Assembly: GCA_045631465.1 (NCBI GenBank)
Contig: JAZQUV010000035.1
Coordinates: 1 to 56,633, forward strand
DNA: 56,633 nt
DNA from: Aphodosoma sp045631465
Lineage (GTDB): Bacteria; Bacteroidota; Bacteroidia; Bacteroidales; Paludibacteraceae
Reading direction: 5' to 3'
This document shows positions 18,601-26,307 of the stretch, piece after piece; the first letter of the stretch is position 1; each line of letters opens with the position of its first letter. The translations under genes and the position numbers were made by a program. The notes under the pieces were generated by a model. That model was not told the DNA's origin and did not search any database. It worked only from the letters and a program-made list of their open reading frames with translations.

Positions 18601-21600
18601 TTTTTGGTGACATCGGACACAACTACCTCGGTTGGAGAGAGACATGTAGGGATTTCGATTACCTCGAGATTGTCGATATAAAATTCGGTGCCATTAGAGA
18701 CTACAAAGGCGATGTATTGCGAGTTGACAAACTCGGCATAGTCGGGTTTAGAAAGGTCGGACAAATATGCCACAAACTCTTGCCACTCGTACTCTTTGCG
18801 AACTACTACATCGGCTACAGGCTCGAATGTTTCGGCAGGATTGTTGATGTCGCCAACAACACCTATTGAGATGTGTGCATTGTCATCAGACGCATGAGCA
18901 TAGCCTCGCACAAGATAGTTGGCCAATGTGGTAACATTGAACTTAGGCAGAATGGTCATAGATTCGTACATCTTGAATGCTACTCCACCCTTGTAGGTTT
19001 CGGTTGCCGAAACTTCGGACTTACTAGTATATTGATTGTTGAGATATGAATTCCAGCAGAGAATGTTGTTGAACTCTGGGTCTTCGAAGTCTTCGTAGTA
19101 TGGCAATTCGAATGTAGAACAGATTGTGCGGAATGATTTGACATGGCTCCATTCGCTTGGCTCGGTGCACAATGAACGGAATGAATAGAAATATTCGGTA
19201 TTAGTGGTCAAACCGCTGACTTCGTAGTGATTGCCACGGATTGTGTCGTTGACAACGTCGGCTTCGGCATATTGAGGGTCGAAGTTGACTTTAGATATTT
19301 TTACTTCCCACACGTCGGCAATAGAGTGGAAATCGAATTGTGCGGATTGTGCTGTCACTTTAGACAACTTGATTTGAACTGGAGGTGCACATTCGATTTG
19401 TTTGACTGTGAAATTGTCGATGACAGAGTTGTTTTGACGAACCGAAACACCCCATGTGTCGACATTGACGCCAATGTAGTAGGTACCATCGGCAGGAGCA
19501 TTGATCCAACCTTTATATTCTTTCCAAGAACTTACAAGTTCGGCAGAGGTCATCGTGTCGATGATGGTAGAGAGGTCTGGCTCGCGGAAATAGGCGATGT
19601 TGAGATTCATACCAAAATCGCAGTCCTGACGAGCCATGAGAGAGACTTCGTAGTTGGCATTCGCCTTGAGTTCGAATGGACGGAAAAGCCATGTGCCAGA
19701 ACTGCTATATGGCACTGCGGCAAACATTGCGCCTTCGTATGGAGTCATAACTACTACACCCTCATCGTTGCGAGTAGATACGACGGTAGAGAAATGACGG
19801 CCTTCGGATGCTAGAATTTGTTGATAGCAACCATAAAGAGCCTCATCGGCAACATTGTTTTCAAAGCCGTCGATGAAGGTATTGGTGTAGTCGACTACGG
19901 TAGGCAAACATTGTGTTGAGAATGGATATACAAACTCGCTCCATGGGCCATAAGAGCCATCGGCACATTGTTGGCGAGCATACAACTCGTAGTCGGTTTG
20001 AGGTGTGAGACCTGTGATTGTGGTGGTTGCACCAGTGGCGTTGAAGATTGTGCCAGAGTTAGGATTGAAACCAGGAGCACCAACACTCACTTGCCATTGG
20101 TTGACAGATGGGTCGAGAGATGTTACACGTGCAACTTCGGTTTTGATTGAGTCGATTTTCACATCGAAATATCCACAATTGGTCTTTTCGCGCACAACGA
20201 CATTGTCGATGTAGATAGACATTGTGCCTTGGTGTTGGCCTTCGAAAATGAGGTATTTGTTGCCCGATGCTGTGAATGTGAACTCGTATTGATAATAACC
20301 ATCGGTCTCTACTCGAGGTGCAAATTGGCTACCTACGTTGACATAACCGAGCTTGTGAGCATCGACGACATTAGGTTGGTCGTTGAGTAATATATTCAAG
20401 CCTTCGTTTTCGACTGTAGGTGTGCTTTCGTTGGCTTTAGAAATACGATACATCCAGAATGAAACAACATACTCTTTACCCGACTCGAATGTAAATTGTG
20501 GAGTAATCAAAGCCGAACGAATGCCTGCACTTGATGTTTGCAATTGTGCCGATGCTGCACCTGATTTAATAAATTCAGGATTCCATATTTTGTCGGAATT
20601 ACGTATCCATGCATCATTGCCCCAATCGGTTGCAAATTGGTCGTTAGGATTGCCATAGGCTTGACTTTGATACTGACGCCAACAGTGAGGAGGAAATACT
20701 TCGTCGTCGAATGTTTGCATATATGGGAATGCTCCCATTGCATCACATTCGGTTTGGAATTTTTGAGAGAAGAAAACAGGCTCAGCTACATCACCTGCAC
20801 CACAATTGGCAGATATGCGCATGTCGAGAGAATATTGCGATGCTGGTATCAAATCTTTCAATTCTAACTCTGGAGTGCCTTCTACAACGATTGTTTCTGA
20901 TACTTCGTTTTGTCCACAAACCAAAGTGTAGTGAACATTCCATTTGTCTTCGTTCAAACCTTTGTTCCAAACAACTTTGGCTGAGTTGGTAGTGATAGTT
21001 GACAATGCTACATTCGACACTTTGCGACAAAGAGGTGCCAATGTAACCTCAATATCGTCGATATGAATATCGTAGGCATTTTTGCTTATACCTTCGAATA
21101 TGATATACACATTTCCTGCGATAGGTATATTATACTCATATTTGTAATATCCTGCAGCCTCTTCGACTGGTGGCAAAGAGAATATACTGCTCACAAAACC
21201 AAGTTTTGTTGCATTTACCGTGTCAGGGCGGTTGTTGACCCATATATTGACACCTTCGCCCTCTTTGGCTAATTTGCCATACACTTCATCGCGATAAATC
21301 CACACAGACAAATCGTAGTGTTGTGGCACATCGACATAGATTGGTTGCGAAACGAGTATTGTGCGAGTGCCGACACCTGCAGTCTCCCATGTGGCAGCAT
21401 ACTTGCCAGAATGAATATCAGCATAAAGGTCTTTTGTACCTAAATGCCAAGCTCTGTCGCCATAATCATAGACCATAGCATCTGCGGCTTTGTATGTTTG
21501 ACGCACAAACCAACACTCTGGAGGGAAAACACCCGACTCGAAACCTTCGAAGAATACCGATTCGGCTCGAATACCACATGATGTGTGAATGGTGATAGAA

Positions 21601-23147
21601 CTACTCCAAGCAGATGTATCGTTTTCGCTACAAATAGAGCGTACTTTTGCTGAATATTTTGTGTTTTTATCCAAACCATAAATAGTACATGGATGTGAAT
21701 CAACACTATATAGACGAGAAACAGATATGGTAGAATCTAACTGACCTGTAACAACTGATTTCACCACCGAATCTTTAGTCATCATTACTTGGTAAAGATT
21801 GGATGTTATAAATTCGCTCCAATCAAGAGTTGTGAATGTAGAATCCGAAACGACTTCTACCAAATTTTCTAGTTTAGGACAAGTTGGTGCTTTATTTACA
21901 ACAAAATTATCGACATACATCACAGCATCGATACCTGCAGGCATGAAAATAACAACAGCCATACCTTTATCGGCAAAAGGTGCTTGTATGGTGTTATATG
22001 TCAGAGTTTGCCATTCATTATTTTTTTGTATTTCAACATTTTCCCACAATGGTACGGCTTGCGACATATCGGTTGGGTCTGGAGTTAGAAATATAGAATA
22101 TTTAGTGCCTTGTGCGCCATACACACTAAATCCAATTTCCATGTTATTGGCAGCTTGTGCCATTTGTGGCGATATAATATATGCATCTTTTGATGAAGTA
22201 GATGCTATGCGAACTGCTGAACGACCTATTTTTATTGCCTCTTGAACTGAAATACCAGATGATGAACCTAACCAACAATCAGGCAATGTGGTCCAACCAT
22301 CGAATGAGTGAGAGTATGGCAATATTTGATTAGCACATAATGTAGAGAATTTTGTTGTGATTCGATCAGACAAACCTTGTCCAAAATCGCTACAATTAGA
22401 GACAATACTCAATTCATAATCTGTTGCTGCAGTCAAATTATCGATAATATAGGTATAGTCTGCAGCCTCTACAGTTTGATTAAATACCTCCTCACCAGAT
22501 CGTACATTTTTAACTACAATATCGAATTCTTCGGCCTTCGAACCAACATCACTCAACGACCAAGAAAAATTGACCGAAGTTTGGTTAACTGAATTTATTA
22601 CTAGATTTTGTGGTTTTGCACAATTAGGTTTTGGTGCAACTTTCACATTGTCGAGATAGTACCACTCTTGAGCATTAGAACCTCTACCACCACAATCCAA
22701 ACGGAAACAAATTTGCACAGAATAGCCAGCATAGTCCGACAAATCATACGAAAATTCGGTCCACTCTCTTGAACGCAAACGTCCTAAATCTATACGTTTT
22801 GCACCATAGGTGAGATAAACCGACATTTCTCCCAAATTGGCAGGTGCGTTATACATGAAAGTGAGTTGACACCCTGCAGGGAGACTACTCAACATAGGGG
22901 TTTTCAATATAGCATACGACCTTTGAGAAACATCAATGGCCTTACAAGCAACACCACTTCCATCGAAACCAGTTGCATTATAAGACCAAGCACTAAGGTT
23001 AACATTATCATAGTCAGAATTATCCCAACCATTAGGCACCCCGTAAGTTATATAGTTAAACGACTCGTTTAACTGTGCACTTAGATTAGCCGTTAATGAC
23101 GATATAGCTAATAAGACTAAAAGGAAAAATGATTTTGTTTTTGACAT
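12624..23147 (-). CDS. Giant modular T9SS-secreted surface protein (choice-of-anchor J / FN3 repeats)
   Basis: A 3507-residue protein with a signal peptide (MSKTKSFFLLVLLAISSLTA). I count 12 cleaved-adhesin/choice-of-anchor-J-like modules, each opening with a motif such as LPYYEDFEDP or FPYMQTFDDEVFPPHCW. They alternate with about 11 fibronectin type III-like domains (for example CLSPTEVVVSDVTKNSCKI). Near the C-terminus are about seven short beta repeats sharing a GCDSI..L.L.V pattern. The last 80 residues (IIAPNPVLVGEVAYIQF to GKLIVN) are a type A T9SS sorting domain, so the protein should be exported by T9SS and anchored at the cell surface. A role in adhesion to host or particles is likely. 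GC content and strand skew change along the gene (see findings). Confidence 0.9.
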   Translation of the reverse strand: MSKTKSFFLLVLLAISSLTANLSAQLNESFNYITYGVPNGWDNSDYDNVNLSAWSYNATGFDGSGVACKAIDVSQRSYAILKTPMLSSLPAGCQLTFMYNAPANLGEMSVYLTYGAKRIDLGRLRSREWTEFSYDLSDYAGYSVQICFRLDCGGRGSNAQEWYYLDNVKVAPKPNCAKPQNLVINSVNQTSVNFSWSLSDVGSKAEEFDIVVKNVRSGEEVFNQTVEAADYTYIIDNLTAATDYELSIVSNCSDFGQGLSDRITTKFSTLCANQILPYSHSFDGWTTLPDCWLGSSSGISVQEAIKIGRSAVRIASTSSKDAYIISPQMAQAANNMEIGFSVYGAQGTKYSIFLTPDPTDMSQAVPLWENVEIQKNNEWQTLTYNTIQAPFADKGMAVVIFMPAGIDAVMYVDNFVVNKAPTCPKLENLVEVVSDSTFTTLDWSEFITSNLYQVMMTKDSVVKSVVTGQLDSTISVSRLYSVDSHPCTIYGLDKNTKYSAKVRSICSENDTSAWSSSITIHTSCGIRAESVFFEGFESGVFPPECWFVRQTYKAADAMVYDYGDRAWHLGTKDLYADIHSGKYAATWETAGVGTRTILVSQPIYVDVPQHYDLSVWIYRDEVYGKLAKEGEGVNIWVNNRPDTVNATKLGFVSSIFSLPPVEEAAGYYKYEYNIPIAGNVYIIFEGISKNAYDIHIDDIEVTLAPLCRKVSNVALSTITTNSAKVVWNKGLNEDKWNVHYTLVCGQNEVSETIVVEGTPELELKDLIPASQYSLDMRISANCGAGDVAEPVFFSQKFQTECDAMGAFPYMQTFDDEVFPPHCWRQYQSQAYGNPNDQFATDWGNDAWIRNSDKIWNPEFIKSGAASAQLQTSSAGIRSALITPQFTFESGKEYVVSFWMYRISKANESTPTVENEGLNILLNDQPNVVDAHKLGYVNVGSQFAPRVETDGYYQYEFTFTASGNKYLIFEGQHQGTMSIYIDNVVVREKTNCGYFDVKIDSIKTEVARVTSLDPSVNQWQVSVGAPGFNPNSGTIFNATGATTTITGLTPQTDYELYARQQCADGSYGPWSEFVYPFSTQCLPTVVDYTNTFIDGFENNVADEALYGCYQQILASEGRHFSTVVSTRNDEGVVVMTPYEGAMFAAVPYSSSGTWLFRPFELKANANYEVSLMARQDCDFGMNLNIAYFREPDLSTIIDTMTSAELVSSWKEYKGWINAPADGTYYIGVNVDTWGVSVRQNNSVIDNFTVKQIECAPPVQIKLSKVTAQSAQFDFHSIADVWEVKISKVNFDPQYAEADVVNDTIRGNHYEVSGLTTNTEYFYSFRSLCTEPSEWSHVKSFRTICSTFELPYYEDFEDPEFNNILCWNSYLNNQYTSKSEVSATETYKGGVAFKMYESMTILPKFNVTTLANYLVRGYAHASDDNAHISIGVVGDINNPAETFEPVADVVVRKEYEWQEFVAYLSDLSKPDYAEFVNSQYIAFVVSNGTEFYIDNLEVIEIPTCLSPTEVVVSDVTKNSCKISWYENGNAQQWQVRGYYKNELTIDTLVNTNPAIISSLNPASTYDLEIRAICSATDQSWWSSAGSITTLCDAYSLPYDNNFDGLDAPKCWTQGLAYPNTQANYWVHKDGAYRYNQHYDEETESHPATSTSMLVSPEINLEGVTKATMSLDVLAFNTGNMRILVSDNGGASFDSIIANQKFIVNGTFSFTYDLTPFVGKTIYIGIEGKSSGKANSYLIIDNFSIEPIIACVRPYSLALDVAYDTSARFTLTDTTSNSRWQYAIGSVGFNPDTASVVDINTKTFTIPNLTPRTNYEVYVRTNCGNSSHSYWRGPVEIQTACPMDVDFPYYESFEGITSLNDNCFRIFRFNSSEDTWPRADLNTKTYVSHGTQGLQLSSSESHCLYFALPLLARPLSELKISFDYRNEYDAGYPTIATPLELGVMADLNVEASYSRLQLLPYTSIDGFESYVYSFADADAKIDLTDKYIVFKYNRSPETKNAVWAGIDNIMIVPTDYCYAVSDLQVTNFTESTISIAWTSSNTTLKAYEYQLLLNNSVVQEGTVATGAVQLTSLAAATNYQFRVRTLCSANKYSDWSSISVRTLAIAPAMPYSVDFETDEYLNWILANEGQTNYFVVGSDKLGVKSGSKALYITDDGSLNHYSIGATSSAYAYRILSFEPGQYRFSYSWKCNGEYTDAYSADYARVYLSPVTRDIVAGRRTSTFMDDTRGCIMLDGDKGLNVSSRWNDAVVDVVFTDSVQYNLVIEWYNNAMGGSQTPFAIDDIKVEKIACPMPQSIDVLYVEDTQACVQVNSVVNATAYRYRLSTSGSADDYISSGSSATSQFIVAGLAPDTQYHLFVSAQCDADAISDYQSVTFTTEHAAASVPYSTDFASAAENTNWFIVNGTQKNGFVIGADNQSLHVSSQPKATPASYDYDSRVESAVYAYRLIDFDKGQYTISYDWKSVGSRLDYGRIFLLPTSYDIEPGICIGDVNDITFNATLPAECIVLDQGVMANTPATTHTEVSFFITTPGRYRLVVQWYNKGTFTGTLPLSVDNILIDKASCADVADLAIASVDYQSVTATFRNFNESASVCALSTSADVNLAFAFDTVPADTVRFSNLAGSTTYYLFVKAQCQGNLYSEWQMTSFTTDCTPIRVTESQPYFEGFESLTDNIGLNECWSQTYKHDDKTFYVSSEVNMTYNQYAYEGTKYLTFERGNNDISLSRQFYLQEGVFYCISAWALTSPTDGSERSQTTIQLVNFTDAQTLASRQVTHDAYRQVRRIFVPQRTGVYTLGVALNVGLSVSYVNLDNITVEQLRFGAPDQLEVADITTTTARATWMGIADHYEVQLYNDATLVADTTTADLSLAFAHLSPATTYRVRVRGIVLSPAQQSDWVETLFTTECDVALPNFNQSFETTNLLSLPVCWDSESQSSLADYTKNWAVSAEAGNKSLSLNTSEAYGSAVVLSPMIAVQSDNILSYRYRNLTHDAILKVEIRGAATRQFSQVILEGGHSGWQQTTFDLRDYAGDTIQLHFSVTANASAEGNIIAIDDVRLACYAGEVTHRVSLCQGKDYFGHGFSISSDQLFVGVNSFTRFATSAACDTTVNLTLTVNPTAMSHTYDTICRGDIYMWGDIPCIETNAYEVWYHGASACGCDSVAYLHLEVLDLRENLYARICEGESYLFGGKEYTATGIYVDTIPNPGSCDSIKILTLVVAPTTYESHLTICDVEPLLWNDTLLTTSGRYVRTFPNVGGCDSIEVLNLTVLPSSVELHATICQGSSYLFGARELTASGIYHDSLVNVLGCDSIVTLHLTVSEPSRGIFTDYACQGYEYVGYGFRIDASQLHADTILSRTVKNLAGCDSIIEVHLDYVPLSVIDTVVTISAGDVYEFGEQTLTKPGTYTGTFVTAQGCDSVVNLTLQVGTGIPTVEASQLIIAPNPVLVGEVAYIQFDSEFSTLNSLEVFDALGQRVATIVPTQHSIAINAVLPRGIYIIRLTTHDGTIHQGKLIVN

Positions 23148-23309
23148 AGTAGATATAGATTTTATTATCGTTTTTTACTTTGCACTATTGCACTATAATT
23201 CAACATGCAAAGTAATAAAAAATTTTTATATCTACCAAATCTAATAAGATAATTTTTTTCAAAAAAAAAATAGTACCAACAATCTTACGATTATCAGCAC
23301 TATTTTCGG

Positions 23310-23393
23310 TACCCGGAGCGGGACTTGAACCCGCACAACCGCAATGGTCAAAGGATTTTAAGTCCTTCGTGTCTACCATTCCACCATCCGGGC
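23310..23393 (-). tRNA. tRNA-Leu (anticodon TAA)
   Basis: On the minus strand an 84-nt cloverleaf starts GCCCGGATGG and ends TCCGGGTA. The anticodon arm AAGGA-CTTAAAA-TCCTT gives TAA, which reads UUA. The extra-long variable arm fits leucine tRNA. The T arm GCGGGTTCAAGTCCCGC is standard. The first acceptor pair appears to be G-U, and CCA is not encoded. Confidence 0.93.
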
Positions 23394-23461
23394 GGTAAAC
23401 ATTAATAAAATATTTATCCTTTATACAGAAAAATCGGGATATTCCCGATTCTTTATCTGCG

Positions 23462-23534
23462 AGCGGAAAACGGGACTCGAACCCGCGACCCCAACCTTGG
23501 CAAGGTTGTGCTCTACCAACTGAGCTATTTCCGC
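23462..23534 (-). tRNA. tRNA-Gly (anticodon GCC)
   Basis: A 73-nt minus-strand tRNA starts GCGGAAATAGCTCAGTTGG and ends TTTCCGCT. The anticodon loop TTGCCAA gives GCC, reading GGC and GGU. D and T arms are standard and CCA is not encoded. It lies 68 bases from tRNA-Leu and may be cotranscribed with it. Confidence 0.95.
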
Positions 23535-23690
23535 AAAAAATTCTGACAAGGGGTGACCCTCATTTGCGGATGCAAAGTTACTGCTTTTTTTTGAAACGAC
23601 CAAATATTTTTTGATGTTTTTTGATAAAATATTTTATTTGATTGATTTTTAGCAGATTATGATGAATATAAAAAAGTTGAAGAGAAAGAA

Positions 23691-24569
23691 TTATAAGATA
23701 TTGGCTTGGTGGAAGTCTTTTTGAATCTGCTCGCGGAGTTCTTCGAGAGAAGAAAATTTCATTTCGTGGCGCAAAAATTTCAAAAATATGAGTGATATCT
23801 CCTTGCCATACAAATCGCCTGTGAAACCAATGATATGAACTTCGACAGTGCGCTGATCACCAGAAACTGTAGGTCGAGTGCCTATATTCAGAACACCTCG
23901 ATACTCTACTCCTTCAAACTCTACTTCAACCACATATACACCATCGGATGGTGTTAATTTTAGCGGGTCAACCTCCAAATTTGCGGTTGGAAAACCTATT
24001 TGTCGACCTATTTTTTGACCATCGACTACCCTACCTACAACAAAATATTTATAACCCAACAACTTATTAGCCAAAGGTATATCCCATAATTCTAATGCTC
24101 GGCGCACTTTGGAACTACTAACCATTACCTCGCTCTCGCTGAATCCGTTGCAACGCTTAATCTCTAAGCCTATTTGTTGAGCATACTCGACATACTCATC
24201 AAAGGATGTACCTCTGTCGCTACCGAAACGATGGTCGTAGCCCATCAATAAGAGTTTAACTCCATGTTTCTCGACAAGCAATTGCATAAATTCGCGCGAT
24301 GTGAGACGAGATAATTGCTCGTCGAATAGCAACATAACTACATCGTCAATACCTTTTTGTTTGAGTAAAGTGAGTTTTTCGTCGGACAGAGTGAGTTGTT
24401 TCAACCCACAATTTGGGTCGAAAAACAATCGTGGATGATTGGCAAATGTGACAATCATGGATTGCATATTACGTTGCTGAGCCTCTGATTTGAGTTGCTC
24501 TAACAAGTAGTTATGTCCTAAATGAACACCGTCGAAAAAACCTATTGTGGCTACTTTTCCAATTTTCAT
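23691..24569 (-). CDS. ribF: Bifunctional riboflavin kinase / FAD synthetase
   Basis: A 292-residue cytoplasmic enzyme that phosphorylates riboflavin to FMN and adenylates FMN to FAD. I use the ATG at 24569 (MKIGKVATIGFFDGVHLGH); the ATG six codons upstream adds an atypical leader. The N-terminal nucleotidyltransferase signature GFFDGVHLGH is at about residues 10-19, and the C-terminal kinase signature GRQIGFPTANLEV at about 185-197. Length and both domains match the family. It precedes the tRNA genes on the same strand; a dispersed palindrome separates it from the upstream transporter. Confidence 0.95.
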   Translation of the reverse strand: MKIGKVATIGFFDGVHLGHNYLLEQLKSEAQQRNMQSMIVTFANHPRLFFDPNCGLKQLTLSDEKLTLLKQKGIDDVVMLLFDEQLSRLTSREFMQLLVEKHGVKLLLMGYDHRFGSDRGTSFDEYVEYAQQIGLEIKRCNGFSESEVMVSSSKVRRALELWDIPLANKLLGYKYFVVGRVVDGQKIGRQIGFPTANLEVDPLKLTPSDGVYVVEVEFEGVEYRGVLNIGTRPTVSGDQRTVEVHIIGFTGDLYGKEISLIFLKFLRHEMKFSSLEELREQIQKDFHQANIL

Positions 24570-24596
24570 ATAACAAAATATTGGCAAAAATACTCG

Positions 24597-24620
24597 GACA
24601 CGGCATGCCGTGTCCCTACA
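24597..24620. repeat. Dispersed palindrome with ACGGCATGCCGT core
   Basis: A near-perfect palindrome, GACACGGCATGCCGTGTC, followed by CCTAC. Other copies are at 7439-7462 (inside the repressor gene) and about 11779-11803 (inside the primase-like gene). Here it is intergenic, between ribF and the MFS gene. Confidence 0.85.
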
Positions 24621-24625
24621 TTAAT

Positions 24626-26038
24626 TTATTTTTTAGCGTCGATGCGTTTTGTAATTACTTCATAGAGAATGAGTCCGATAGCTGCGGCAACGCCAATGGC
24701 AGCAAAATAGTACCAAATGTAGTGTGCGTTGGCAGAAGCTTCGAGCCAAGCCTCGTGAGTTTCGAACAATTTAGGGTCGGGACAATATTTTTGCAATAAT
24801 ACGCCTGACAAACCAAAACCTATGATAGATGAGAAGAACGAATCCAACTGACTGAAACCAAGATACATACCTTCTTCGCCTTTAGGTGCTTGAAGCGAGA
24901 AATACTCGAGATAGCGCGGTGTGATGAAACACTCGCACAAACCTTGCAACATGATACCTACGACCAACATAAGAGTGATAGGGTGCATACCAAAAATAGG
25001 TTCGCTACCAAGGAGATTGCCTGTTGACATAACCAATGCGGCAACTGGCACAAGTATCATACCGACAACCATAGAGGTGAGAGCAGTGTAGCGCGACATC
25101 CATTTTGTAATCAAGTTAACCATCAACACTACGACCAACGGATTGACATTGGCAATCCAACCTGGTTTGGCTGCTTCGCCTGCCATACGGATAACGTATT
25201 TAGGCATAGTGGCATACAATTGTTGTTGGCACATCCAAAAACCTGATGCAATGAAGATAAATATCAATAAACGTTTGTTAGTGAGACCTTTCCACAATCC
25301 TTGCCATACCTCGCGCATTGTTTTGTTTTCGCCTTCGGTGTTGACCGAATGATACATAAAAATAATCAATACTAACGCTATAAGACACAAAGCTGTAGAG
25401 AAAAAGTTGACATAGATATAAGCACGCTCGCCAATCCATCCACGCAATGGGTCGATGACACACTTACCACTGAAAGCACCGATATTGACCAAAGTGTAGA
25501 AAATAGAGTAGCCACGAGCGCGAGTTTCGGTGGTTGTTTCACGTGCAACAGAGGCACGAATGAGACTGCGGATGAAACTACCGCCAAAAACCATAATCAA
25601 CATGATTGGGATGACCAACCATTTGAGTGGACTCTCTTGCAAGCCGTAATATTGATTTTCGGTGATGACATTTGCCACAAGAGCTTTAGCACCTTCGGGA
25701 GCATCGGCATAGTGGACCAAACCAAGACCTTCGAGCATGAAAGGCAATACGCCCAAAAGGAGATAGCCGATAGGCATCATGGTGAAGGCAATAATCATAG
25801 CCTTGCGATAGCCAATCTTGTCGGCATAGGCGCCAGTGAAAATAGGCAATAGATACATCAATGCGGAAAATCCACCTGAAATGAAACCGGCTTCGATATC
25901 ACTGAAACCAAGAATATTCGACAAATAGAAAGTGATTGCGATAAATAACGCATAATAAGCCGTGCGTTCGAGCATCTCGGCAACATTGGCCGTCCAGAAG
26001 GCCGTTGAAAATTTGAGTTTTTGAGTTTGTTGTTCCAT
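24626..26038 (-). CDS. MFS transporter, POT/peptide-transporter-like
   Basis: A 470-residue inner-membrane protein with about 12 hydrophobic segments. The start at 26038 (MEQQTQKLKFSTAFWTANV) is chosen because the upstream extension crosses a repeat and is not membrane-like. The first loop motif, TGAYADKIGYRKAMII (about residues 62-77), is a standard MFS signature. The opening AFWTANVAEMLERTAYYALF resembles the start of proton-dependent oligopeptide transporters, where an ExxER-type motif couples protons; here the stretch EMLER fits. The substrate is not certain: peptides are possible. It lies between ribF and uvrC, all on the minus strand, but the gaps on both sides contain repeats and no clear operon. 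Confidence 0.8.
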   Translation of the reverse strand: MEQQTQKLKFSTAFWTANVAEMLERTAYYALFIAITFYLSNILGFSDIEAGFISGGFSALMYLLPIFTGAYADKIGYRKAMIIAFTMMPIGYLLLGVLPFMLEGLGLVHYADAPEGAKALVANVITENQYYGLQESPLKWLVIPIMLIMVFGGSFIRSLIRASVARETTTETRARGYSIFYTLVNIGAFSGKCVIDPLRGWIGERAYIYVNFFSTALCLIALVLIIFMYHSVNTEGENKTMREVWQGLWKGLTNKRLLIFIFIASGFWMCQQQLYATMPKYVIRMAGEAAKPGWIANVNPLVVVLMVNLITKWMSRYTALTSMVVGMILVPVAALVMSTGNLLGSEPIFGMHPITLMLVVGIMLQGLCECFITPRYLEYFSLQAPKGEEGMYLGFSQLDSFFSSIIGFGLSGVLLQKYCPDPKLFETHEAWLEASANAHYIWYYFAAIGVAAAIGLILYEVITKRIDAKK

Positions 26039-26059
26039 ATAATAGTTTTTTTTGTTTAC

Positions 26060-26180
26060 TAAAAAATACACACTGTGAGTGTGTGTCTGTTTTCTAGGGC
26101 ATAGGTTGCTTGCACCTTGCTGTGGGGTAGGGTGAAGTTTGGGTCTGGAATACACACTATGGGTGTGTATTGGTTTTTTA
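26060..26180. repeat. Paired ACACAC-type hairpin repeats upstream of the MFS gene
   Basis: Two hairpins of the type ATACACACT..AGTGTGTGT lie near 26066-26087 and 26148-26176, joined by GGTTGCTTGCACCTTGC. Relatives occur near 6421-6525. About 26180-26300 holds only AT-rich sequence with TTCTAGA-like units. Confidence 0.7.
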
Positions 26181-26307
26181 TAAAATAGTTATTCTAGACG
26201 TTCTAGTAGTTCTAGAGTTTGTAGAAAATCTTATTTGCTATAAAAAAATAGAGATTTATAGCGATTAAAGCTTATGGGTTGTGTGGTTTTAAAAAAATAT
26301 TCGATTC

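Noticed and set aside
12742..22592. Many plus-strand open frames of 60-195 codons inside the giant gene
   Set aside because: They are opposite-strand shadows of the 3507-residue gene, with low-complexity or odd composition and no start signals.
26039..26155. Longer N-terminus for the MFS transporter
   Set aside because: The extension runs through repeats and does not resemble a membrane protein start.
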